From Oceanobacillus manasiensis (GTDB taxonomy: Bacteria; Bacillota; Bacilli; Bacillales; Amphibacillaceae), in assembly GCF_000724085.1 (NCBI RefSeq), contig NZ_CCDL010000003.1, forward strand, positions 496,001 to 560,000: DNA of 64,000 bases, given 5' to 3'. This document shows positions 36,511-46,824 of this stretch, in pieces. Numbering within the stretch: the stretch's first letter is position 1; the number at the start of each line of letters is the position of its first letter. Both the position numbers and the translations under genes were made by a program. The notes under the pieces are model-generated. The model was not told the DNA's origin, did no database searches, and saw only the letters and a program-made list of their open reading frames with translations.

Positions 36511-39500
36511 ATGAACAAGGGAGCAATAAAGAAGTTTGCCGTAACAGCTCGTGTGAAGTTAATGGAAGCAGTGGAACAAAAAGCCTTTGAATTAGGAATA
36601 ACCAAAGAAGCAATAAAAGATGCAGAAGTCTATCAAGATGGATTTATGATTAACCAAAAGTTTTACAAAAAATATGAAATTAAACAACGTGAAAAGCTAG
36701 TACAAGAAATTCAACAAAAAGGGTATGACCAAGTCATTGAAGAAGTGGCCTATACATGGTTTAACCGATTTATCGCATTGCGTTTTATGGAAGCGAATGA
36801 TTATTTGCCAACAGGTGTGCGAATTTTTTCTTCCATTGAAGAAGGGAAAAAAGACCCCGATGCCCTAACCGAAGTACTGATGCTTGTTGATGAGCTAGGA
36901 CTTGATGAGCAAAAGGTATATGAATTGCAGGATACCAATGAGACGGAAGATTTGTTTAAATACATATTGATTAAACAATGTAACAAGCTTGGTGAGATCA
37001 TGCCAATGATGTTTGAGGAGATTCAGGATTATACAGAACTGCTTATCCCAGACAATCTGTTAGTAGAGACATCTGTAGTACATGACATGGTGACAATGAT
37101 TGACGAAAATGATTGGCAAACAGAAGTGGAGATTATTGGCTGGCTCTATCAGTATTATATTTCAGAAAAAAAAGATGCTGTATTTGCTGACCTGAAGAAA
37201 AACAAAAAAATCGCGAAGGAAAACATCCCCGCAGCAACGGAGTTATTTACACCACGCTGGATTGTTCAATATATGGTGGACAATTCTTTAGGTCGTTTTT
37301 GGTTGGAATCCCACTCCGATACTAACCTACAAGGTAAACTCCCATATTATCTAGAAAGTGCTGAGCAACCGGAAAGTGTTGTTAACCATCTTGAAACATT
37401 GAAAGATTCAAACTTGACCCCTGAATCGATAACGTTTTTCGATCCGTGCATGGGTTCAGGTCATATACTTGTATATGCGTTTGACGTATTGTATCAAATG
37501 TACAAATCACAAGGATATCGAGAACAAAATATACCTAAACTTATCATGGAAAATAATCTATATGGATTAGATATAGATCCTCGGGCGGCACAATTGGCTT
37601 ATTTTGCGTTGATGATGAAAGCTAGAAGCTATAATTATCGATTATTTGATCAAGAGTTAAAAACGAATATTCGTTGGATGGAGGAAAGTAATCAACTAAC
37701 AGAGCAAGACATTGAGATATGTGTCCGTGATACAGATCTAAAGAACGATATGACGTTGCTATTGGATACGTTTCATGATGCAAAGCTATACGGTTCTATT
37801 ATAGAGGTGCCAGAATTAGATATTTCAAGCTTGAGAGAAAGAGCCAAATCTTTAAAAGAAAAAGAAAGCAATGACATGTTTGAGATAGATTTTAAAGATA
37901 ATTCACTTACGGTAATAGAAAGAATAATTGATCAAGCTGAGATTTTATCAAAAGCATATGATGTTGTAGTAACTAATCCTCCTTATATGGGGCGTAAGGG
38001 AATGAATGCAGAACTTTCAAAGTATGTGAAAAAGAATTATAAAGATTCCAGTGCTGATCTATATGCTGTATTTATGGAAGTAGCTAGCCGGTCGGTGAGA
38101 GAGAATGGATTTATTGGCATGATTAATCAACATTCATGGATGTTCTTATCATCATTTGAAAAGTTGAGAGAAAGCATGTTACGTGCTCATCAGATTTATT
38201 CTATGGCTCATTTAGGCACTAGGGCATTTGCAGATATAGGTGGGGAAGTAGTGCAGACAACATCGTTTATCATGAGAAAGAGAGTTATTCCTGAATATGT
38301 TGCTACTTTTGTGCGTCTTACTGATTACAATAATGCGGAGGAAAAAGCAAGACAGTTTTTTAACAATGAATCACAATATAAACGAATTCAGGATGGGTTT
38401 GCAGACGTTCCTGGTTCACCAATAGCTTATTGGGCAAGTGATCAGGTTAGAAAAGCTTTCAGCCAAAATCCTAATTTAAGTAATTTTGCAGATGTAAAAA
38501 AAGGTAGCTTTACAGGCAATAATGACATCTATCTAAAATTGTGGCATGAAATTACTTATCAAAAGATAGGTTTTAATTTTAGTAATAGAGAAGAATCTAA
38601 AAAATCACTGTATAAGTGGTTTCCATATAATAAAGGGGGGAGTTTTAGAAAATGGTATGGAAACAATGAGTACGTAATTAATTGGGAAAATGACGGAGAA
38701 GAACTTCGAAATTTTAAAAAATTTGGAATGAGAAATCCTAAATACTTTTTTAAAGAAGGCATCACTTGGTCTTCTTTAACCTCTGGAGACGTTTCATTTA
38801 GATGGTCCCCTCAAGGGTTTTTATTTGATAGTAAGGGACCTATGATTTTCCCAAAAGAAAGTAATCTTATAGCTAATATTTTATCTTTAGTTAATTCGAA
38901 GATTTCGAATCGATTGTTGTCTTTATTAGCACCAACTTTAGATTTTAATCCAACACCAGTCAGTAACGTTCCTATCGCTAAAAACTTATTTAATCAACTG
39001 ACAGAAGAAACAAACTTATTGTCTGAGAGTAATATTAATCTATCTAAATCCGACTGGGACTCTTTCGAAACGTCATGGGATTTCAAAATCCATCCATTTA
39101 TCGAGTTTAAGCAAGATTCAACAAAGCTTTCTGAAGTATATTCAAACTGGGAGCAAGAGACTGAACACCGTTTTCAAACACTAAAAGCAAATGAAGAAGA
39201 ATTAAACCGCATTTTTATCGATTTATACGGCTTACAAGACGAGCTGACTCCAGAAGTGGAAGATAAAGAAGTTACAATCAGGCGTGCAGATAAAGGACGA
39301 GATGTAAAATCATTTCTATCCTACACTGTTGGGTTAATGTTAGGGCGTTATTCTTTAGATACAGAAGGACTAGCATTTGCGGGTGGTGCTTTTGATATAG
39401 ATAATTATCAATCCTCCAAACCGGATCCAGATAATGTCATTCCGATTACGGATGATACCTATTTTGAAGATGATATAGTTTCCAGGTTCATTACAATAAT

Positions 39501-40053
39501 GAAAACAATTTTCAGCGAAGAAACCTTGGAAGAAAATCTTGATTTCATTGCCGATACCTTAACTAGAAAAGGGAATGAAACATCCAGACAGTGTATTCGT
39601 CGTTATTTCCTCAAAGAGTTTTATAAAGATCATGTAAAGACATATCAGAAGCGACCCATTTACTGGTTATTTGATAGTGGAAAACAGGATGGGTTTAGAG
39701 CACTTGTTTATCTTCACCGTTATGAACCGGGGTTAGTTTCAAGAGTGCGTACAGACTATTTGCATGCTCAACAACGAAAATATATGGAAGAGATAGAGCG
39801 TAAGGACATGTTGTTAGAATCAGATATTACTCAGCAGGAAAAGACTAAAGAGAAAAAAAAGAAAGAGAAGCTGCAAAAACAAGTGTTGGAGTGCCAGAAT
39901 TATGATCAGGTTATTGCACATGTTGCAAATCAAAAGCTGGATCTAGATTTAGATGATGGTGTGAAAGTGAACTATGCTAAATTCCAGGATATAGAGGTCC
40001 CGCAGGGTGAAGGTAGAAAAGCCCTGAAAGCAAACGTGTTGGCAAAATTATAG
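36511..40053 (+). CDS. pglX: BREX-1 adenine-specific DNA methyltransferase PglX
   Basis: 1180 residues from ATG 36511, placed by GGAGGATGTAAGG; an in-frame TTG at 36496 overlaps that site. Methyltransferase motif I is seen as FDPCMGSGH (D311) with YGLDIDPRAAQLAYF, and the catalytic NPPY at residues 489-492 (VVVTNPPYMG). Such enzymes make N6-methyladenine on one strand of a non-palindromic site, marking host DNA so that BREX excludes unmarked phage. The C-terminal region, after about residue 650, should carry target recognition. No frameshift or phase-variable tract is seen. Confidence 0.95.
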   Translation: MNKGAIKKFAVTARVKLMEAVEQKAFELGITKEAIKDAEVYQDGFMINQKFYKKYEIKQREKLVQEIQQKGYDQVIEEVAYTWFNRFIALRFMEANDYLPTGVRIFSSIEEGKKDPDALTEVLMLVDELGLDEQKVYELQDTNETEDLFKYILIKQCNKLGEIMPMMFEEIQDYTELLIPDNLLVETSVVHDMVTMIDENDWQTEVEIIGWLYQYYISEKKDAVFADLKKNKKIAKENIPAATELFTPRWIVQYMVDNSLGRFWLESHSDTNLQGKLPYYLESAEQPESVVNHLETLKDSNLTPESITFFDPCMGSGHILVYAFDVLYQMYKSQGYREQNIPKLIMENNLYGLDIDPRAAQLAYFALMMKARSYNYRLFDQELKTNIRWMEESNQLTEQDIEICVRDTDLKNDMTLLLDTFHDAKLYGSIIEVPELDISSLRERAKSLKEKESNDMFEIDFKDNSLTVIERIIDQAEILSKAYDVVVTNPPYMGRKGMNAELSKYVKKNYKDSSADLYAVFMEVASRSVRENGFIGMINQHSWMFLSSFEKLRESMLRAHQIYSMAHLGTRAFADIGGEVVQTTSFIMRKRVIPEYVATFVRLTDYNNAEEKARQFFNNESQYKRIQDGFADVPGSPIAYWASDQVRKAFSQNPNLSNFADVKKGSFTGNNDIYLKLWHEITYQKIGFNFSNREESKKSLYKWFPYNKGGSFRKWYGNNEYVINWENDGEELRNFKKFGMRNPKYFFKEGITWSSLTSGDVSFRWSPQGFLFDSKGPMIFPKESNLIANILSLVNSKISNRLLSLLAPTLDFNPTPVSNVPIAKNLFNQLTEETNLLSESNINLSKSDWDSFETSWDFKIHPFIEFKQDSTKLSEVYSNWEQETEHRFQTLKANEEELNRIFIDLYGLQDELTPEVEDKEVTIRRADKGRDVKSFLSYTVGLMLGRYSLDTEGLAFAGGAFDIDNYQSSKPDPDNVIPITDDTYFEDDIVSRFITIMKTIFSEETLEENLDFIADTLTRKGNETSRQCIRRYFLKEFYKDHVKTYQKRPIYWLFDSGKQDGFRALVYLHRYEPGLVSRVRTDYLHAQQRKYMEEIERKDMLLESDITQQEKTKEKKKKEKLQKQVLECQNYDQVIAHVANQKLDLDLDDGVKVNYAKFQDIEVPQGEGRKALKANVLAKL

Positions 40054-40100
40054 AAGGGAAGATAGAGATTTAGCAAGTTATTGCTAAGTCTTTTCCTTCT
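40052..40100 (+). promoter_or_regulatory. Intercistronic hairpin between pglX and pglZ
   Basis: A long stem: AGAAGGGAA with TTTTCCTTCT, then GATTTAGCAA with TTGCTAAGTC around a GTTA loop. No T run follows. It is the second hairpin of this type in the operon. Confidence 0.7.
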
Positions 40101-40122
40101 AACTTTAAAGGGTGTGAATTGA

Positions 40123-42687
40123 ATGAATTTGAAAGAAGTGCATCGGGTGTTAAATGATTTTTTTCATAAAGAATTAACGAATGGGCGAAAGCGGCATATT
40201 GTTTTTTGGTATGATGAAGAGGGTGAATTTGTTGACGATATTGAGGAAATAAATATTCCCAATGTACGTATATGGGAAGTAACGCCAAACAATTTATTTG
40301 CCACCAAATATGAGCTGGAGAAAAATGACCCAACAACTCACTTTCTTCTCTATGGAAAAATGGCTAAGCCAAACCCACGTGAGGATTGGTTACTAGATAT
40401 TTATAAAGTAGCCTTCGAATTCGCTACAGATAAAACAACCGTTACGATGCGTGAATTAGGAATCCACGATGATTCGCTTAGAGAAACATTTAAGTCATAT
40501 AAAGTGTTCTTTAATAATAAAGCCCGCTTCCAAGCATTCACTCGATTTCTTATTGATACGTATACCGAGGAATCAATCGACATGGCCGTTTTAGCAACAT
40601 TATCGAAAAGCAAAACGAATTCGATGGACGAAGTGGTTAAATCTTTAATGCATGATTTCTTACATAAAGATTTGAAGTCTTGGGAAGCTATTCAAAAATA
40701 TGGAAGTATCGATGTGTTTTGGAATCTGGTTGAAAAGTATTATGGATATACACTTCCTGAAAAGTCATTACAGTCATTAATGATCTATTTCATGCTAACT
40801 TATGTGTCAGAACAGAATCAAACATTAGAATTCCCCGAAACGTGGAAGAAGTATACAACGGAAAGACCGACAAATGTAGTTGTGTTTATGAATCAATGGA
40901 TGAACCATCGTGACGATGGCAGTGTCTATAATCAGTTAGCTGATCAAGTAGAAGAAATTGTTAAAGTAGGTAATTATCTGTCCACATGGGATGTGGCGGA
41001 GATCATTCAGTTAGACGCATTCCGAACCTTTGATGAGAATATTATTGATTATATAGTGGAGCAATTAACAAATGATTTAACCGATTTTGAAGAATATGAA
41101 GAAATGATTTCGACACGTCGTAAGCTTCATTGGTACCCGGAATACAAGCATGAATATGAAGCAATGGCCCATGCTGTTTATATGCTACGACTTATTCACG
41201 AGAAAAATGATTTTATTCCAGAACAATCCGCATATAGTCTGTTTCAGACATATACAGAAGAGTTTTATAAAATGGACACCGCTTATAGAAAGTTTTATGT
41301 TTCTTATGATCAGTTGGAAGAAAAAGACAGATTGCATACGTTAAGAGCATTGATTGAAAACATATATTCCAATCATTTCATGGATCAACTTTCTGTGAAA
41401 TGGTCTAGTAGTCTGGAACGGGTTGAAGGTGTGGGGTGGCCAGTGACAGGGGTATCCCAACAAAATGATTTCTACCGTAATTGGGTCCATCCATATGTGG
41501 TGGATAATGAACGTGTGTTTGTTATTATTTCGGATGCCTTACGTTATGAAGTAGCCCAGGAATTAATGCAAGTACTGAATAATGAGCGAAAAGCTTCGAC
41601 AGGCATTGCGGCCGTTCAAAGTGTACTACCTTCCTACACTAGTTTGGGTATGGCGGCATTGTTACCATATAAAAACATGGCGTATACCAAAGATGCTAAA
41701 GTTTTCGTTGACGATATAAGCACCTCTGGAACGGAAAATAGGGACCAAATTCTTCAGCAGGCAATACCAGAAGCTGTTGCTATTCAATATAGTGATGTCA
41801 TCGGTATGAGTCGAACGATGTTTAGAGAAGCTTTTAATGGAAAAAAAGTAGTTTATATCTATCATAATGCAATTGATGCAAGAGGTGACAATGCTTCAAC
41901 AGAAATGGAAGTTTTTCAAGCGGCAGAGGAAGCTATTAGTGATATTCGTACACTTATTAATCAACTGGTAAACAATGTAAGTGCATCAAATATACTGATT
42001 ACTGCTGATCATGGTTTCCTGTATCAAAGGGATGAACTTACTACTAGTCAGAAGTTGCCACAAGGTAAAGTGGATGCAACAGTAACTAAACGCAGATTTA
42101 TGCTGAGTGAAACACCACCTGCAATAGAAGGTACGTTAACTTATCCGATGGGCGATCTATTACAACAAGATAACGAATTGTATGTGACTGTACCCAAGGG
42201 ATTAAATAGATTTGCAATCCAAGGTGCAGGTGCTAATTTTGTTCATGGTGGCGCAATGTTACAAGAAGTAGTGGTTCCTGTAATTACATTTAAAAATGAT
42301 CGGAGTAAATCTTCTATTAATATAGCAAAGAAGGTTGATGTAAAATTAACTTCTCCAGCAAGAAAGGTTACAAATACGATTACTCATTTAGAGTTTCTTC
42401 AAATAGAACGAATAGCAGTTAAAAAACTGCCACTTCATTTGAAATTGTATTTTGTTGATGAAAATGGGGAACGAGTTTCGAATGAGAATATAATTATCGC
42501 GGATAGTGATTCATCACAACCAGGGGAACGAACTTTCCGGGAGAAATTTATTTTTAAATCCATCGAATATGATAAACGAAAAACTTACTATTTAATTTTA
42601 GAAGATGAAACAGAACAAGTGGAGAGCCAATATGAACGTTATCCATTCACCATTGACATCGCCTTTTCAGATAAATATGGTTTTTAA
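40123..42687 (+). CDS. pglZ: BREX-1 alkaline-phosphatase-fold protein PglZ
   Basis: 854 residues. The PglZ domain lies in the C-terminal half, with metal-site patterns VIISDALRYEVAQEL (D471) and ITADHGFLYQRDEL (D629, H630). A C-terminal beta domain follows (about 740-854). PglZ is an essential BREX component, with nuclease or phosphodiesterase activity reported for some members. A GGGTGTG site precedes the ATG. Confidence 0.95.
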   Translation: MNLKEVHRVLNDFFHKELTNGRKRHIVFWYDEEGEFVDDIEEINIPNVRIWEVTPNNLFATKYELEKNDPTTHFLLYGKMAKPNPREDWLLDIYKVAFEFATDKTTVTMRELGIHDDSLRETFKSYKVFFNNKARFQAFTRFLIDTYTEESIDMAVLATLSKSKTNSMDEVVKSLMHDFLHKDLKSWEAIQKYGSIDVFWNLVEKYYGYTLPEKSLQSLMIYFMLTYVSEQNQTLEFPETWKKYTTERPTNVVVFMNQWMNHRDDGSVYNQLADQVEEIVKVGNYLSTWDVAEIIQLDAFRTFDENIIDYIVEQLTNDLTDFEEYEEMISTRRKLHWYPEYKHEYEAMAHAVYMLRLIHEKNDFIPEQSAYSLFQTYTEEFYKMDTAYRKFYVSYDQLEEKDRLHTLRALIENIYSNHFMDQLSVKWSSSLERVEGVGWPVTGVSQQNDFYRNWVHPYVVDNERVFVIISDALRYEVAQELMQVLNNERKASTGIAAVQSVLPSYTSLGMAALLPYKNMAYTKDAKVFVDDISTSGTENRDQILQQAIPEAVAIQYSDVIGMSRTMFREAFNGKKVVYIYHNAIDARGDNASTEMEVFQAAEEAISDIRTLINQLVNNVSASNILITADHGFLYQRDELTTSQKLPQGKVDATVTKRRFMLSETPPAIEGTLTYPMGDLLQQDNELYVTVPKGLNRFAIQGAGANFVHGGAMLQEVVVPVITFKNDRSKSSINIAKKVDVKLTSPARKVTNTITHLEFLQIERIAVKKLPLHLKLYFVDENGERVSNENIIIADSDSSQPGERTFREKFIFKSIEYDKRKTYYLILEDETEQVESQYERYPFTIDIAFSDKYGF

Positions 42688-42706
42688 AGATTGCGAGGGG
42701 AAGTAA

Positions 42707-44737
42707 TTGGAGGACTTAAACGTAAAGCTAATTGAGCACTTCTCAGGTAAAGTTGTTCGAAAAGATCTAACAAAGAAAATTAAAGAAGGGGCAAACGTGC
42801 CTGTATATGTATTGGAGTATTTGCTTGGCATGTATTGTGCCACAAATGATGAAGACAGTATTAATGATGGCGTTGAACGTGTTAAAAAGATTCTCTCTGA
42901 TAACTTTGTTCGTCCAGATGAAGCTGAAAAGATTAAATCAAAAATCAAAGAACTTGGTAGGTTTACTGTTATTGATAAGTTAACGGTTAAATTGAATGAC
43001 AAACGAGATGTGTATGAAGCTGAATTTTCTAATCTTGGATTAAAAAGTGTCACGATTGCTTCTAACTATGTGAAAGAATTTGATAAATTATTAGCTGGTG
43101 GCATTTGGTGTATCGTTCAAATGGAATATTTCTTTGATGAAGAAGAAAGAGGAACCAGTCCTTTTACTATAGATAAAGTTACTCCAATTCAAATGCCAAA
43201 CATGGATCTGGGGGAATTGTTCACATTAAGAGATCAATTCTCAAAGGAAGAGTGGATGGACGCAATCATTCGTTCTATTGGCATGGAACCTACCCAATTG
43301 GAGAATAACGTGAAATGGCACTTGCTTGAACGTCTTGTACCATTAGTGGAGAATAATTATAATCTATGTGAACTCGGGCCCCGTGGGACAGGAAAATCTC
43401 ATGTTTATAAAGAACTCTCCCCTAATTCGATACTCGTATCAGGAGGACAGACAACAGTAGCAAATCTATTTTATAATATGTCTACAAGGCAAGTTGGCTT
43501 AGTTGGCATGTGGGACACGGTTGCTTTTGATGAAGTTGCTGGGATTACCTTTAAAGATAAAGACGGTATACAGATTATGAAGGACTTTATGGCTTCAGGC
43601 TCGTTTGCCAGGGGACGCGAAGAAAAGGCCGCATCTGCGTCCATGGTTTTTGTGGGAAATATTAACCAAAGTGTGGAAGTGTTGTTAAAGACATCCCACT
43701 TGTTTGACCCGTTTCCTGAAGCGATGGCATATGACTCTGCTTTTTTTGACCGCATGCATTACTATCTTCCAGGGTGGGAGATACCCAAAATGCGTCCAGA
43801 ATTTTTCACCAATGATTATGGGTTCATTACAGATTACTTAGCGGAATTTTTTCGGGAGATGAGAAAACGGTCTTTCTCAGATGCAGTTGATAAGTATTAC
43901 CGTCTTGGAAACAACCTTAATCAACGTGATGTCACTGCAGTAAGAAAAACGGTCTCTGGTTTAATGAAACTACTCTACCCTAATGGAAAGTTTGAAAAAG
44001 AAGATGTGGAAGAAGTATTGCGCTATGCATTAGTTGGGCGTAGACGTGTTAAAGAGCAACTGAAGAAAATTGGTGGCATGGAATTTTACGATGTGAATTT
44101 TTCATATATTGATATGGATACAATGAATGAAGAATTTGTAACTGTTCCTGAGCAAGGCGGCGGAAAAATCATTCCTGAAGGTTTAGGTAAACCCGGACAC
44201 GTATATACTGTTTCCCATGGTAAAAGTGGCATGATGGGAGTATATAAGCTCGAAACAGAAATGGTTAGTGGCAATGGTAAATTTGAAAGAACGGGTTTAG
44301 GGTCGGACCGTGATGCGAAAGAGAGCATGGATACGGCTTTCCGATATTTTAAGGCTAATAATAAGAATATCAGTGGAACAATAAGCACTGCAACGAAAGA
44401 TTATCTCATGCATGTACAGGACATTAACGGTGTTGGGTTAAATGGCGAACTGTCTTTGGCAGCATTCATTGCATTATGTTCAGCTGCATTAAATAAGCCT
44501 GTTCAAAGCCAGGTTGTTGTTTTGGGATCCATCTCAATTAGTGGAACGATACATAAGGTAGAGGAACTAGCCAGTATGTTCCAGGTTTGTTTTGATTCCG
44601 GAGCAAAAAAAGTACTACTTCCCATGGCATCTGCAGCAGATTTAGGCACAGTCCCTCCCGAATTGTATTCTAAGTTTCAATTGGCATTTTACCAAAGCGC
44701 GGAGGATGCGGTATTTAAGGCGATGGGTGTTGAATAA
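42707..44737 (+). CDS. brxL: BREX AAA+/Lon-like protein BrxL
   Basis: 676 residues from TTG 42707 (GAGGGG site 6 bases upstream). The AAA+ part has Walker A GPRGTGKSH (K230) and the Walker B-like VAFDEVAGI. The C-terminal Lon-like domain is recognisable around LNGELSLAAFIALCSAAL and VLGSISISGTIHKVEEL; the Lys of the Lon Ser-Lys dyad is not seen at its usual place. This agrees with the view that BrxL is a DNA-binding motor and not an active protease. It completes the type 1 BREX set. Confidence 0.94.
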   Translation: MEDLNVKLIEHFSGKVVRKDLTKKIKEGANVPVYVLEYLLGMYCATNDEDSINDGVERVKKILSDNFVRPDEAEKIKSKIKELGRFTVIDKLTVKLNDKRDVYEAEFSNLGLKSVTIASNYVKEFDKLLAGGIWCIVQMEYFFDEEERGTSPFTIDKVTPIQMPNMDLGELFTLRDQFSKEEWMDAIIRSIGMEPTQLENNVKWHLLERLVPLVENNYNLCELGPRGTGKSHVYKELSPNSILVSGGQTTVANLFYNMSTRQVGLVGMWDTVAFDEVAGITFKDKDGIQIMKDFMASGSFARGREEKAASASMVFVGNINQSVEVLLKTSHLFDPFPEAMAYDSAFFDRMHYYLPGWEIPKMRPEFFTNDYGFITDYLAEFFREMRKRSFSDAVDKYYRLGNNLNQRDVTAVRKTVSGLMKLLYPNGKFEKEDVEEVLRYALVGRRRVKEQLKKIGGMEFYDVNFSYIDMDTMNEEFVTVPEQGGGKIIPEGLGKPGHVYTVSHGKSGMMGVYKLETEMVSGNGKFERTGLGSDRDAKESMDTAFRYFKANNKNISGTISTATKDYLMHVQDINGVGLNGELSLAAFIALCSAALNKPVQSQVVVLGSISISGTIHKVEELASMFQVCFDSGAKKVLLPMASAADLGTVPPELYSKFQLAFYQSAEDAVFKAMGVE

Positions 44738-44741
44738 TTTA

Positions 44742-44800
44742 AACTGGTCTCTTAACACCACTAGGAGATTTTAAACCCTCATTCTAAAAAGAGATCAGTG
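44742..44800 (+). promoter_or_regulatory. Intercistronic hairpin after brxL
   Basis: ACTGGTCTCTT (44742-44752) can pair with AAGAGATCAGT (44789-44799), leaving a 36-base loop. No T run follows. It is the third such structure in the operon. Confidence 0.5.
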
Positions 44801-44864
44801 TATGAAACTATTTGTACTCTCCAATAAAACAGTAAATAATATTTTATCACGAGGAGTGATTCTA

Positions 44865-46709
44865 ATGGATGTCGCACCAGAGAAACAAAATATTGAAAAT
44901 TTATTTTCCAACACGAAATATTACATAGATTTTTATCAACGTCAGTACAAATGGAATGAAGAGCCTGTTAAACGGTTGTTGGACGATATATTTTACAAGT
45001 TTAATGTAGAATTTGAAAGGTTTAAAGATAATGATACCGAACTGGATAAATTAGTACAAAAATATTCCTGGTATTACTTAAATACATATGTAACCAACAG
45101 TGTAGATGGTAAGATTTACATAGTTGATGGTCAGCAAAGATTAACTACATTAACATTGATTTTAATGAAATTAAGACATCTAGCATTAGACTTCCAATCC
45201 GAAATTGATGATTGGATATCCACCAAAATTGTAGGACTATCTGGGTTTAAAAAGGATTTTTGGATGAATCATGAACAACACAAGTCAGCAATGAAAGAAC
45301 TTTATGATGGAGTGAATCCGAACGATATTAATACATCAAGTGGAGTTACTGCCGTAAACATGGTGAAAAATTATAAAGCAATATCCAATTATCTTAATCG
45401 AGAACTGGAAGAACAACAACATAAATTTGAGCACTTTACCTTTTACTTCTTAAAGAGACTTGTACTTATCAATTTAAATGTTGAGCAGACTGATGTGCCA
45501 ATGGTATTTGAGGTGATCAATGATCGGGGTGTTAGACTTAAGCCTTATGAAATATTGAAAGGTAAATTGTTAGGTCAGATTGATAAAGAAGAATTGGAAG
45601 AGTTGAACTTAAACGAATTATGGGACGGCCAAATAAACAGAATAAATACTTTTTACGATGATGGAATTGATGAATTTTTCATTTATTACTTACGGGGAAA
45701 ATTTGCAAAAACGACTAATGATTCGCGTAAGTATGACAAAAATTATCACAGAACAATTTTCATAGATGAAGTGGAGCAAAAGCTAGAATTGAATCACAAC
45801 TCTAAATCTGTTAAAAAATTTCTACAGAGTGATTTTAGATATTACACTAATTTGTATTTGAAATTGCTAAGTTACTATGATGAGGAAAATGAGGACTTTA
45901 TGCATGTCTATTACAATAATTTAACAGATATGGATGGACAATTTATGTTAATTTTATCAGCATGTAAGATAGATGACGAATTAGAAGACGAAAAGATCAA
46001 ATTAATTTCTTACCATGTTGACCGTTTGTACTCTTTGCTCCAACTTCAAAAAAGTTATGATAGTAATGACTTTAATGAAGCAATGTACGAAATTAGCAGA
46101 CAAATAAGGAATAAGGATGATCTGGACGAAATTACGACTATATTTAATAGAATACTTATCGATATTATTTCGGAAAATCGGGGGCTAAATGCAACTCACT
46201 CTTTAAGCTATAGCCTCTTTAGGGAGACTGGCAATGAGCTAAATAAGCGTTTCAAACGTTATTTTTTTGCTAGAATTGAAAAGTTTATTGCCGATAATAC
46301 AAATTTGAATATGAAGCATACTTTATATGATTTAGTAAAGAATACTGGCTCAGTAAATGGATTCCATATTGAGCATATCCTCTCTATGAACGCTGAGAAT
46401 TTATTATTATTTGATAATGATGAAGAAAAATTTGAGAGAGAAAGGAATAGGATTGGTGGCCTTTTGTTACTAAAGGGTAGAGATAACATTTCTAGTAGTA
46501 ATGAGCCTTACACAAATAAGTTGAAGTCCTATTCTAATACTCTTTATTGGAACGAAACACTGCGAGAGGATAATTATCATTCAAAGCTTGATTTTAAATC
46601 TATGATGGTTAATAATGATTTGGCTTTTGAACCAATGAATAGCTTCGGACAAGAAGAATTAGAAAAAAGACAGAAGTTACTTTTTGAAATTGTGAAAATT
46701 ATTTGGTAG
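44865..46709 (+). CDS. GmrSD-type type IV restriction enzyme, BrxU-like (DUF262 + DUF1524)
   Basis: 614 residues from ATG 44865, placed by GAGGAGTG; the open frame extends upstream without a site. The N-terminal DUF262 half has QRQYKW (25-30), DGQQR (88-92) and VINDRGVRL. The C-terminal DUF1524 half has the HNH-like HIEH motif (H501, E503, H504), then IGGLLLLKGRDNISSSNEPYTNK. Fused GmrSD enzymes cut DNA carrying modified cytosines using NTPs; the BREX-linked member is called BrxU. It lies 127 bases behind brxL on the same strand, so it probably belongs to the BREX operon. All key residues are present. Confidence 0.88.
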   Translation: MDVAPEKQNIENLFSNTKYYIDFYQRQYKWNEEPVKRLLDDIFYKFNVEFERFKDNDTELDKLVQKYSWYYLNTYVTNSVDGKIYIVDGQQRLTTLTLILMKLRHLALDFQSEIDDWISTKIVGLSGFKKDFWMNHEQHKSAMKELYDGVNPNDINTSSGVTAVNMVKNYKAISNYLNRELEEQQHKFEHFTFYFLKRLVLINLNVEQTDVPMVFEVINDRGVRLKPYEILKGKLLGQIDKEELEELNLNELWDGQINRINTFYDDGIDEFFIYYLRGKFAKTTNDSRKYDKNYHRTIFIDEVEQKLELNHNSKSVKKFLQSDFRYYTNLYLKLLSYYDEENEDFMHVYYNNLTDMDGQFMLILSACKIDDELEDEKIKLISYHVDRLYSLLQLQKSYDSNDFNEAMYEISRQIRNKDDLDEITTIFNRILIDIISENRGLNATHSLSYSLFRETGNELNKRFKRYFFARIEKFIADNTNLNMKHTLYDLVKNTGSVNGFHIEHILSMNAENLLLFDNDEEKFERERNRIGGLLLLKGRDNISSSNEPYTNKLKSYSNTLYWNETLREDNYHSKLDFKSMMVNNDLAFEPMNSFGQEELEKRQKLLFEIVKIIW

Positions 46710-46809
46710 TAATTTTTTACTAGGTAAAACAGGAATAAGAAATCGGTCAACTTTTGATTTAGTTTTAAAACACCGGATTCTTTAACGAAGTGTTAAAAAG
46801 TCATATTCG

Positions 46810-46818
46810 TGGTATACT
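46810..46818 (+). promoter_or_regulatory. Extended -10 promoter of the antitoxin RNA
   Basis: TGGTATACT (TGN plus TATACT). No good -35 is seen, as often with extended -10 boxes. It predicts a start near 46825. Confidence 0.6.
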
Positions 46819-46824
46819 AATCGT

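Noticed and set aside
40070-40336. Minus-strand frame of 88 codons at the start of pglZ
   Set aside because: Antisense shadow of pglZ and of the intercistronic hairpin.
42707-44737. BrxL as an active Lon protease
   Set aside because: The Lon-like fold is visible, but the Ser-Lys dyad is not clearly kept.
46764-46799. Terminator behind the BrxU-like gene
   Set aside because: AACAC/GTGTT gives only a short stem with a long loop and mixed bases after it.
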